Of a DNA stretch of 45,953 nucleotides, positions 35,005 to 42,145 are shown in pieces. Position numbers and translations under genes: made by a program. Position 1 is the first letter of the stretch; each line of letters begins with the position of its first letter. Location: positions 1 to 45,953 of the forward strand of contig CABRZC010000006.1 of assembly GCA_902475375.1 (NCBI GenBank). The letters are read 5' to 3'. The notes below the pieces were generated by a model. The model did no database searches, was not told the origin of the DNA, and saw nothing but the letters and a program-made list of their open reading frames with translations. This stretch comes from an uncultured Collinsella sp. Lineage in GTDB: Bacteria; Actinomycetota; Coriobacteriia; Coriobacteriales; Coriobacteriaceae.

Positions 35005-35238
35005 ATGAACACGATGGTCGAAGTTGCTGACAAGGCTTGGAACCGGGCTTTTTGCCGGGCGATTCGCGCTCGCCAGCACGCCAAGGAGCTGTTGCAGGAG
35101 GAGAGCGCGCAGGGTACCACCGAGTACGCCATTTTGGTGGGTGTGCTTGTGGTGATCGCGATTATTGCCATCGTTGCATTTAAAGGCAAGGTCCAAGATC
35201 TATGGAACGCTATCAGCGAGGGCATCAACAGCCTGTAG
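35005..35238 (+). CDS. Flp-family pilin
   Basis: 77 residues; GGGAGGA precedes ATG 35005. A basic leader (1-33) is followed by ESAQGTTEYAILVGVLVVIAIIAIVAFKGKVQDLWNAI: a hydrophobic helix after the E-Y pair, as in Flp major pilins. The context AQGTTEYAIL also fits the Q-x-S/T-x-E pattern known from archaeal class III prepilins, so processing just before Gln or after Gly are both possible. Probably the major pilus subunit. Confidence 0.9.
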   Translation: MNTMVEVADKAWNRAFCRAIRARQHAKELLQEESAQGTTEYAILVGVLVVIAIIAIVAFKGKVQDLWNAISEGINSL

Positions 35239-35765
35239 AGGGCGAGCGCCCCATCGGGGTGCTGCTGGTGTTTGCTTGCCTGACCGTGGCGATAGCGGCG
35301 GTGCTTTGGGGGCTTAACGCCGCGCGGCAGCAGCGTCCTGGGGCCGCCTTCGATTCGGGCTCAGATTCGGCGGTGGCGTCTCAAAAAGATGAGATGCGAG
35401 ATGCGGACGATTCGGATGTCGCTGTCACGGCGCAAACCTTTCTGCGGACGCTCGACAAGCGGTCTGGCACTGCGACGGATTCGCCTGAGGACAACGCGAT
35501 TGCGGTCCGGCTTGCATGGTCCGAGGACCGACCGATGACCGAGGCAGCGGCGGATATGTTACGCGCCTACCGCGAGGTGCCAACGGCCCAGCTCGCCCTG
35601 AGCGGCTATCTCGATATTAAGGGCAACGTATGGGGCGCCATCGTGCGCGATGGGCGCGGCTGGGTCGATATGGTGACGGTTGCCGCGGATACTGGCGATG
35701 CTTCGTGTCGTCTGCGCGCCGTGCGCCTGGTCCCGCAAACAATAAGCTCAAAGGAGGGATCGTGA
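35202..35765 (+). CDS. membrane-anchored hypothetical protein in the tad operon
   Basis: 187 residues. Its ATG lies 37 bp inside the pilin gene in another frame, with AAGG upstream; a GTG near 35260 is an alternative. One hydrophobic segment (PIGVLLVFACLTVAIAAVLWGLNAA, about 17-41) is followed by a polar domain ending NVWGAIVRDGRGWVDMVTVAADTGDASCRLRAVRL. I do not recognise the family. The topology (short inside, domain outside) and position between pilin genes suggest an assembly or minor component. Confidence 0.7.
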   Translation: MERYQRGHQQPVEGERPIGVLLVFACLTVAIAAVLWGLNAARQQRPGAAFDSGSDSAVASQKDEMRDADDSDVAVTAQTFLRTLDKRSGTATDSPEDNAIAVRLAWSEDRPMTEAAADMLRAYREVPTAQLALSGYLDIKGNVWGAIVRDGRGWVDMVTVAADTGDASCRLRAVRLVPQTISSKEGS

Positions 35766-35766
35766 A

Positions 35767-35985
35767 ATGCATGGCGTTCTGCGTGAAGAGGTTGCCCAAG
35801 CGACTGTGGAATACGCCATCGTCACGGTGGCGCTGTTATCGATCGTGCTGGCGATCGCGGGGCTTTGGCGTGCTGGCACCGATGGGCGCTTGGCGGCGCT
35901 GGTTGAGCGGGCGGCATCCCATGGCGTTGCCTCGACGTCGGTTATCGACGTCGCTGCGGGCGCTAAGGACATCGCGTTGTATTGA
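35767..35985 (+). CDS. Flp/TadE-like small pilin
   Basis: 72 residues; AAAGGAGGG precedes ATG 35767. A short leader is followed by EVAQATVEYAIVTVALLSIVLAIAGLWRAG: the same AQxTxE motif as the Flp pilin, then a hydrophobic helix and a short polar tail. Probably a minor pilin. The next gene appears to start inside it. Confidence 0.82.
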   Translation: MHGVLREEVAQATVEYAIVTVALLSIVLAIAGLWRAGTDGRLAALVERAASHGVASTSVIDVAAGAKDIALY

Positions 35986-36457
35986 TATCGCGCGCGAGGA
36001 CCGGGCGCAGTCTACGGTCGAGGCCGCTTTTTTGCTGCCGACGTTTTTGACGCTCATCCTTCTCGCACTGCAACCGGTGTGCCTGCTTTATACGCGCGCA
36101 GTCATGGAGTCTGCCGCCGCCGAGACCGCGCGGCTCATGACCACGACGACGGCGGAGGACGACGATCTTAAGGAGTTCACCCGCCGCCGGCTTGCCGCAG
36201 TGCCCAACGTTTCGATCTTTCATGCCGGCGGGCCGTTGTCGTGGGATATCGAGCTTGGTCGGGCCGATGCGGGTGGCGTCTCGTCCGTGTCCGTTTCCGG
36301 CGAGGTCAAGCCGTTGCCTGTGATCGGTGCGTTTGCGCAGGCTATGGGTGGTACCGCCGAGGGCGGCTACGTTGAGCTCAAGGTCGATGTCTCGTATCAA
36401 TCACGTCCCGAATGGCTGGAGGGAGATTATGATTCGTGGATTGCTGCATGGGATTAA
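35921..36457 (+). CDS. TadE-like minor pseudopilin
   Basis: 178 residues from ATG 35921, which overlaps the previous gene by 65 bp. No strong ribosome site is visible, so a start nearer residue 20 (non-ATG) is possible. A basic leader precedes DRAQSTVEAAFLLPTFLTLILLALQPVCLLYTRAVMESAAAETARL, the TadE signature with AQxTxE, then a soluble domain ending in RPEWLEGDYDSWIAAWD. Likely a minor pilin at the pilus tip or base. The C-terminus overlaps the next gene by 29 bp. Confidence 0.8.
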   Translation: MALPRRRLSTSLRALRTSRCIDIAREDRAQSTVEAAFLLPTFLTLILLALQPVCLLYTRAVMESAAAETARLMTTTTAEDDDLKEFTRRRLAAVPNVSIFHAGGPLSWDIELGRADAGGVSSVSVSGEVKPLPVIGAFAQAMGGTAEGGYVELKVDVSYQSRPEWLEGDYDSWIAAWD

Positions 36458-38582
36458 GCGTTTCTGGTCTAGATGCGTTTTGACGCGCCGTCCGAGCTGC
36501 CATCGCAAGCGAGGCGGCTTTATGGGCCGCGCCGGTGTTGATCTGTTTATCGAAGACGGCGCCTATACCACGCTTTCTTCTGCCGTGGTCATCCTAGTGG
36601 TGCTCACGTTGTTGTTTTCGTCGACCGCGGCGATATGGAGCATGTCGCGTGCCGGTGATACTCAGGTGGCGGCCGATAGCGGCGCGCTGGCGGGTGCCAA
36701 CGTAGTGTCGTCCTATCACACGGCTGCCACGGTGGTTGATGCGAGCATCTTGAGTTTGGGCCTGGCGGGGTTTGCCACAATCGGGACGGGCCTGGTCGCC
36801 ATCCTCATCCCGGGTGCCGAATCAGTTGCCGGCAATATGGTCGACACCGGGATTGAGATCATTAAAACGCGCAACAAGTTTGCCAAAAGCGCATCGGAGG
36901 GCTTACAGAAAATCGAGACGGCTCTGCCGTATCTGATCGCCGCGCGTGCCACGCAGGCGGTGTCGGCGCAGGATACCGATAGTGTGACCTATACCGGTAC
37001 GGCGCTTGCTGTGCCCAGGACATCCGAGTCGGACTTCGCTGCGCTCGAGGGGTCCGAGATCTCGACCGATGCCATTAAAGACACATCAGATGATTTAGAG
37101 CGTGCGGCCGAGGAGCTGCGGAAGGCTTCTGAGGACACGGCGAAGGCTAAAGAGCGCGCTTGGCTGGCGGATTGTGGTGGGTCTGACAAGGGCTCGGTCA
37201 GCAGCTGTTCTTGCATGTGGGAGCGTGCGAAAAGTCTAACGGATCTCTCTGGTGCTCAAAATCCGCATTACGCTTCGAGCGTTACGTGGGAACCGCAAGT
37301 GGCGTTCGATCGCGCGAAGGCCTACTATCGCCAGCGCCTGGCAAATGAGAAACCGCTTGGCGAGGGTCCGGAAAAACAGGCAGATTCTGCTGCACGAAAG
37401 GTGTTCTTCGCTTATGCGAGCGAAGAAGTCGAGCGGGCATATATAACTGAAGAGGACGGCAAAGTTTCCGCCCACATCCCTTTCCTTCCGCGAAATCCAG
37501 ATGAGGCGCGGACGACTGAGCTCTATACCGATGCGCGCTGGCCCACGAGTGAAGTAGGTAAAGTTACCTATTTGCATTATGGGACTGACTGTCCAAATTA
37601 CAAAAAAGGAAAGCCGGGTGGGCTGGCGTCCGTCGCAGATTTTGACGGTCACGAAACGTGTAGCGAATGCCATTTCGGTGTGTCGTCTTTAGGGTACGTT
37701 GCGATTGCAACGACTTCTGTCGAAAGGGGCTTCGAGTACCACTTCGATAAGTTCAAAGAGGCTCTGGAAGACTACGTCGACTGCCGCAACAAAGAACTCG
37801 AACTTGAGCGTCAGACCGAGGACGAGGCCGACCGTGCGGGCAATGCGTTTGACCAGGCCATCAAGGAGCTTTCCGGCGAGCGCCCGCGTATCGCCCCGCC
37901 CGGCCGCAACGGCGTGGTTGCCCTTGCGGTTTCGGGTGCCATTTCGAGCCCCGATGAGCTCAACTCTTCGTTTAACACGGCAGTCAGGCTTGGCGATCGC
38001 GGTGCTATCTCTGCCGCGGTGCTGGCACCCGATGACGCGACGACGCAAAACAACGTGCTTTCGCGATTTTTCTCGACATTGAAGGAGCGCTCGGGCGGCG
38101 TTGCCGGCGTGCTCGACGGCGTCATGGATGTTTGGGGACGGCTGCTCGTAGGATACGGTGATATCCAAGGTCCGGCCGACGAACTTATGGACGAGATGAT
38201 TAAGGGCCTAGGAGGGGGCAGCGGCGCGTTGGGCTCCATTGCATCGTGGCTCGGCGATACCGTTTCGGCGTCCGTGGCGGCGTTGGGTCTGGAACCGTGC
38301 GACTTGCGTCTGCGAAAGCCAGTGCTGACCGATTCCGCCAACGTCATTAAGAGTCCGGGGTCTGACATTGCCGGTCTCTCTCAAGCGCAAGACAAGCTGC
38401 GAAGTATTCCGTTGGGCGTGACCGATCCCAAGGCACTTTGCGAGGCGTTGGAATATCAAGTCGAACGCACCATTAGCGGTACGGTGTTCACGCTTGCGGA
38501 GATTCCTCTGCCCGGCGGCGGCTCCATCCCACTTACTGTCGATATCGCCACGCTGATTGGCACTCTGGGCGGTGGGTCGTAA
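36429..38582 (+). CDS. large Tad-domain (TadG-like) protein with cysteine-containing insert
   Basis: 717 residues from ATG 36429 (GGAGGGAG upstream). A basic N-terminus precedes a membrane segment in YTTLSSAVVILVVLTLLFSSTAAIWSMSRAGDTQVAADSGALAGANVV, the start typical of TadG/Tad proteins. A hydrophobic patch follows (about 105-135), then helical Ala/Glu segments (about 210-245). The central stretch (about 245-420) carries Cys249, Cys260, Cys262, Cys388, Cys411 and Cys414 (the last two as CSEC), is richer in A+T than its flanks and looks like an acquired or variable domain. The C-terminal third is Gly/Ala-rich. Probably surface-exposed. Function within the pilus unknown. Confidence 0.72.
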   Translation: MIRGLLHGIKRFWSRCVLTRRPSCHRKRGGFMGRAGVDLFIEDGAYTTLSSAVVILVVLTLLFSSTAAIWSMSRAGDTQVAADSGALAGANVVSSYHTAATVVDASILSLGLAGFATIGTGLVAILIPGAESVAGNMVDTGIEIIKTRNKFAKSASEGLQKIETALPYLIAARATQAVSAQDTDSVTYTGTALAVPRTSESDFAALEGSEISTDAIKDTSDDLERAAEELRKASEDTAKAKERAWLADCGGSDKGSVSSCSCMWERAKSLTDLSGAQNPHYASSVTWEPQVAFDRAKAYYRQRLANEKPLGEGPEKQADSAARKVFFAYASEEVERAYITEEDGKVSAHIPFLPRNPDEARTTELYTDARWPTSEVGKVTYLHYGTDCPNYKKGKPGGLASVADFDGHETCSECHFGVSSLGYVAIATTSVERGFEYHFDKFKEALEDYVDCRNKELELERQTEDEADRAGNAFDQAIKELSGERPRIAPPGRNGVVALAVSGAISSPDELNSSFNTAVRLGDRGAISAAVLAPDDATTQNNVLSRFFSTLKERSGGVAGVLDGVMDVWGRLLVGYGDIQGPADELMDEMIKGLGGGSGALGSIASWLGDTVSASVAALGLEPCDLRLRKPVLTDSANVIKSPGSDIAGLSQAQDKLRSIPLGVTDPKALCEALEYQVERTISGTVFTLAEIPLPGGGSIPLTVDIATLIGTLGGGS

Positions 38583-39058
38583 TGAGTATCCGCATGCGTC
38601 TGCGCGAGGAGCGCGCCCAAGCGACGGTGGAGATGGCAGTGATTACGCCCGTTTTGCTGGTGCTGGCACTCATCGTGTACAACGTCATGGTCTTTGCCAG
38701 CGCTGTCGCGCGCTTCGACCGCGTGGTGCCCGATATCGTGCTAGCGCATGCCGTGGCGTCGGAGGGGGAGGGCGACGAAAGCTCTGCCGATGCCTCGGCG
38801 ACGGTTCAGACTCAAATTCTGAATGCCATGGAAGGCTATGACTTGCAGATCGAAGTGTCGAGCGAGCAAGGCGCGGAGGCATTGGATGGTGGCCTGCTCT
38901 CCCTATCCGGTACGTTTAGGACCTACACATGCACCATGCACTATGAGCCGTGGCCGACTTCTCTCAGCATCGCTGGCGTTTCGCTGGGGGCGCCGACAAC
39001 GTTGTCGCACGAGCGTGCGGTGACGGTCGATCCATGGCGTCCGGGGGTGGTCATGTGA
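38582..39058 (+). CDS. TadE-like minor pseudopilin
   Basis: 158 residues. The start overlaps the preceding stop (TAATG). The leader MSIRMRLREERAQATVEMAVITPVLLVLALIVYNVMVFASAVARFDRVVPDIVLAHAV again has AQxTxE followed by a hydrophobic helix, then a soluble domain with one Cys (TYTCTMHYEPWP). A fourth prepilin-like protein of the operon. Confidence 0.85.
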   Translation: MSIRMRLREERAQATVEMAVITPVLLVLALIVYNVMVFASAVARFDRVVPDIVLAHAVASEGEGDESSADASATVQTQILNAMEGYDLQIEVSSEQGAEALDGGLLSLSGTFRTYTCTMHYEPWPTSLSIAGVSLGAPTTLSHERAVTVDPWRPGVVM

Positions 39059-39414
39059 CCGCGGTCTCGTCCTACATCGCCTACGCGCGGGCACTCAATA
39101 GGCTGCGTTGGACGCCGGCCGAGTTTGTGGTGGCGGAGTCGTTTGTCGTGCGCCTGCGCGGCATGCTGGGACGGCGTCCGGTTGCCGCCAACGGCCTGCC
39201 GCTCGTCATGGCGTTTCCACGCTGCTCTTCGGTCCATACGTGTTTTATGGCCTATCCCATCGACATCGCCTTCATCGATCGCGACGGCAATATCCTCGCG
39301 CGCTACGAAAACGTTTGTTCTTGGCGCATGTGCTCCTGCCCCGGCGCCTGGGCCGTACTAGAGCGCCCTTCAATCGTTGTTTCGACCTCTGCTCTCCAAC
39401 GCGTGCCGGCTTAA
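39055..39414 (+). CDS. DUF192 family protein at the end of the tad operon
   Basis: 119 residues from GTG 39055, overlapping the preceding stop (ATGTGA). The body VRLRGMLGRRPVAANGLPLVMAFPRCSSVHTCFMAYPIDIAFIDRDGNILARYENV is the DUF192 pattern (R-G-M-L-G, then S-V-H-T-C-F-M). Two further Cys lie in WRMCSCPGAWAVLE. Function unproven. DUF192 genes are found at several tad loci, so a link to pilus biogenesis is reasonable. Confidence 0.85.
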   Translation: MTAVSSYIAYARALNRLRWTPAEFVVAESFVVRLRGMLGRRPVAANGLPLVMAFPRCSSVHTCFMAYPIDIAFIDRDGNILARYENVCSWRMCSCPGAWAVLERPSIVVSTSALQRVPA

Positions 39415-39511
39415 GGGACTGAGCGAAAAACTTCTTGCTGCCGGCTGATGCCTCTGACGTGCCGATTTATAGAACCGAGGCTGTGCTCAAAAACTTTTTT
39501 AAAATTCTCGG

Positions 39512-39539
39512 TTGACCGGAACGCGTCCTTGGTTATACT
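39512..39539 (+). promoter_or_regulatory. promoter of tRNA-Phe
   Basis: -35 TTGACC (39512-39517), 16-base spacer, -10 TATACT (39534-39539), ending 32 bp before the tRNA. Confidence 0.75.
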
Positions 39540-39571
39540 AATCAAGCCTTGAAACAAGGCACACCTCAAAT

Positions 39572-39626
<55 letters not shown>

Positions 39627-39644
<18 letters not shown>

Positions 39645-39682
39645 CCTTGAATTGACTAGGACCTCTGCAAAGGGGTCCTTTT
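39627..39682 (+). repeat. direct repeat copy 1: tRNA-Phe 3' end plus terminator
   Basis: 56 bp covering the last 18 bases of tRNA-Phe, the trailer and its terminator, identical to 39813-39868. The unit spacing is 186 bp. Confidence 0.95.
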
Positions 39683-39687
39683 CTTTT
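39658..39687 (+). terminator. terminator of tRNA-Phe
   Basis: AGGACC (39658-39663) pairs with GGTCCT (39674-39679), followed by TTTTCTTTT. Confidence 0.85.
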
Positions 39688-39812
39688 ATATGGCTCCTGC
39701 ACGGAATCGAACCCCGTGAGGGCGCGGAGCTGAGTAAACGCGTAAGCGTTTGCCAGCGCAGCTCGCAAGGCGCGCAAGCGCCGCAGCGGTCCGTCCGCGC
39801 AGCGCGCGGACG

Positions 39813-39868
39813 CGATTCCCTTCCCCGCCACCTTGAATTGACTAGGACCTCTGCAAAGGGGTCCTTTT
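39813..39868 (+). repeat. direct repeat copy 2: second tRNA-Phe 3' end plus terminator
   Basis: An exact 56-bp copy of 39627-39682 without the rest of the tRNA. The 130 bp between the copies is GC-rich and full of small hairpins (for example GTCCGCGC-agc-GCGCGGAC, ending at 39811). It holds a stretch at 39691-39718 resembling a tRNA T-arm on the minus strand, and no gene. It has the form of an attachment-site duplication left by a lost or very small element. Confidence 0.92.
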
Positions 39869-39895
39869 TCTTTTTTGTGGGGTTCCGCGGAAAAT

Positions 39896-39927
39896 GCATC
39901 CCATTATTTTGACCCAGAGTGGGATGC
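39896..39927. repeat. 8-bp inverted repeat
   Basis: GCATCCCA (39896-39903) and TGGGATGC (39920-39927), 16-base loop. Nothing else recognisable lies between 39930 and the next gene apart from a TATACT (near 40056) that could be a -10 element. Confidence 0.5.
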
Positions 39928-40129
39928 GCTTTCCGGCGCTTACTTCCGACGTGCGTGCACATCTCGGCGCACCAGCTCGTGCCCACCTGTCCCAGACATT
40001 CCTCCCACTTTTGCGCCACTTTGTAGACCGTTCGGTCGCCTGTCTGCATGCGCGGGTATACTCAAATCGATAGATATGTCATGCAAGAGCGATGCGGGCT
40101 TAGCCCGTATGATTCAAAAGGGGGCAGTG

Positions 40130-41191
40130 ATGGAGAGGATACTCGGCGTTAATCTCTCTGGCTGGTTTATTCCCGAGCCTTGGGTGACCCCGTCGCTATA
40201 CGCGGCGACCGGTGCATCCAATGCGGCCGAGCTGCAGGAGGCCATGGGCACCGCCGCCTATAACGAGCGCATGCGCCGTCATTACGAGACGTTTGTGAGT
40301 GAGGGCGATTTTTGCCGCATGGCGCAGATCGGTCTCAATGCCGTGCGTCTGCCGGTGCCCTGGTATGCCTTTGGTTCGCAGGAGGCCGATGCGTCCTACA
40401 TCTCGGTTGTCGACTACATCGACCGTGCAATTGAGTGGGCTGCCAAGTACGACATCCGCGTACTGCTCGATCTGGCGACGGTGCCCGGTGGCCAGGGCGA
40501 TTCCAACGATTCGCCCACCACGCCGGAGGCTGTTGCCGAGTGGCATTCGTCCACCAACGGCCGTCATGTCGCACTCGACGTGCTCGAGCGCTTGGCCGAT
40601 CGCTACGGCGAGGCCGAGAGCCTGCTGGGCATTGAGCTGCTGGACACGCCGCAGATGAGCGTCCGCAAGAGCCTCTTTACCATGACGGATGGAATTCCGG
40701 CCCACTACTTGCGCAATTTCTATCGCGATGCCTACGAGCTCGTCCGTTCGTATATGCCCGAGGATAAGATCGTCGTCTTCTCGTCTTCGGGGCATCCCAG
40801 CGAGTGGAAGCATTTTATGCGCGGTGCCAAGTACAAGAACGTCTACATGGACCTTCACCTGTACCATTACCGCGACGAGTATGCGCTCGACATCACGAGC
40901 CCCCGCGGGCTGGCGACGGCGATTTCGCGTAACAAGCGCGAGCTTAAAGAAGCGATCTCGACAGGGTTCCCCGTGCTGGTGGGCGAATGGTCGGGCGCGG
41001 CGATCTTTGCCAACTCGTCGGTTACGCCCGAGGGCCGCAATGCCTACGAGCGCGTGTTTATCGCCAACCAGCTGGCTTCGTTTGCGCCGGCTGCCGGTTG
41101 GTTCTTCCAAACGTGGAAGACCGAGAAGCGCATTGCAGCATGGGACGCCCGCGCGGCACTCGGTACGCTCGAGCGCGGCATGATTGAATAG
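40130..41191 (+). CDS. GH5-like glycoside hydrolase with altered catalytic site
   Basis: 353 residues from ATG 40130 (GGGGG 9 bp upstream); an ATG seven codons earlier is less well placed. It resembles GH5 exo-beta-1,3-glucanases: GVNLSGWFIPEPWVTPSL at the start, then MAQIGLNAVRLPVPWYAF, DLATVPGGQGDSNDSP, YMDLHLYHYRDEY and nucleophile motif PVLVGEWSGAAIF (Glu286). Where relatives have ...GIELLNEP with the acid/base Glu, this protein reads GIELLDTPQ (Asp172-Thr173), so the proton donor is missing. No signal peptide is visible, so it is cytoplasmic. It may be a pseudoenzyme or a transglycosylase/phosphate-assisted variant. The fold call is good; the activity is doubtful. Confidence 0.78.
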   Translation: MERILGVNLSGWFIPEPWVTPSLYAATGASNAAELQEAMGTAAYNERMRRHYETFVSEGDFCRMAQIGLNAVRLPVPWYAFGSQEADASYISVVDYIDRAIEWAAKYDIRVLLDLATVPGGQGDSNDSPTTPEAVAEWHSSTNGRHVALDVLERLADRYGEAESLLGIELLDTPQMSVRKSLFTMTDGIPAHYLRNFYRDAYELVRSYMPEDKIVVFSSSGHPSEWKHFMRGAKYKNVYMDLHLYHYRDEYALDITSPRGLATAISRNKRELKEAISTGFPVLVGEWSGAAIFANSSVTPEGRNAYERVFIANQLASFAPAAGWFFQTWKTEKRIAAWDARAALGTLERGMIE

Positions 41192-41197
41192 GTTGAT

Positions 41198-42076
41198 ATG
41201 ACGCAAAACAGCGCCCATACGGGCAAACTCTATGTGGTCGGCACGCCCATCGGCAACTTGGGTGACCTGTCCCCGCGCGTTGGCGAGGCCTTTGCCGCCG
41301 CCGATGCCATTTGCTGCGAAGACACGCGTGTGACGTCAAAGCTGCTGATGCACCTGGGCATTTCCAAGTCGCTTGTCCGTTGCGACGAGAATGTGATCGC
41401 CAGCCGCGCCGCCGGTCTGGTCGACCGTCTGCTGGCGGGGGAGACCCTCGCCTTTGCCTCGGACGCCGGCATGCCGAGTGTGTCCGATCCCGGCCAGGCG
41501 CTGGTCGAGGCAGCGCGTGAAGCCGATGTGCCCGTAGAAGTTATTCCCGGGCCCTCTGCTTGCGTCACGGCGCTCGTTTCGTCCGGCATTCCCTGCGAGC
41601 ATTTTTTCTTTGAGGGCTTTTTGGGCCGAAAGCACGGCGACCGCGTGCGCCGTTTGCAGCGCCTTGCCGTAGTGCCCGGCGCGCTCATCTTCTACGAGTC
41701 TCCACATCGCATCGTGGCGACGCTTGAGGCCGTGGCGGAGGTCTTTCCCCAGCGTGAGGTTGCCGTCTGCCGCGAACTCACCAAGCTGCACGAGGAGGTC
41801 TTGCGCGGGCCCGCTGCCCAGCTCGCCGAGGAGCTGCGTGCTCGCGGCGAGGTAAAGGGCGAGATTGCGCTGGTCATCGCGCCGCCGAGCGAGGATGAGG
41901 AGGCCGGTATCGTGCCGGTTGGCGCCGCGGCAGCGGATCCCGACGAGGCCCTGTGCGAGGATATCCGCGCCGCGCTCGAGGAGGGGGAGCCCGCCTCTGC
42001 GGTGGCCAAGCGCCTGTCTCAGAAGTATTCGCGCCGCAAGCGCGATGTCTATGCCATGGTGCTCGATATGCAATAG
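41198..42076 (+). CDS. rsmI: 16S rRNA (cytidine1402-2'-O)-methyltransferase
   Basis: 292 residues, 6 bp after the preceding gene. A tetrapyrrole-methylase fold: LYVVGTPIGNLGDLSPRVGEAFAAADAICCEDTRVTSKLL at the start, ASDAGMPSVSDPGQALVEAA, VIPGPSACVTALVSSGIPCEHFFFEGFLGRK, and IFYESPHRIVATLEAV. The C-terminal about 35 residues with AVAKRLSQKYSRRKRDVYAM form the usual extra domain. Methylates the ribosomal decoding centre with S-adenosylmethionine. Confidence 0.95.
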   Translation: MTQNSAHTGKLYVVGTPIGNLGDLSPRVGEAFAAADAICCEDTRVTSKLLMHLGISKSLVRCDENVIASRAAGLVDRLLAGETLAFASDAGMPSVSDPGQALVEAAREADVPVEVIPGPSACVTALVSSGIPCEHFFFEGFLGRKHGDRVRRLQRLAVVPGALIFYESPHRIVATLEAVAEVFPQREVAVCRELTKLHEEVLRGPAAQLAEELRARGEVKGEIALVIAPPSEDEEAGIVPVGAAAADPDEALCEDIRAALEEGEPASAVAKRLSQKYSRRKRDVYAMVLDMQ

Positions 42077-42145
42077 ATGGAGGATATCCAGCCCTTGCGC
42101 TAGAATCATCCCCTGTATGCAACGTTTTTCTGGAGGACAAACCCC

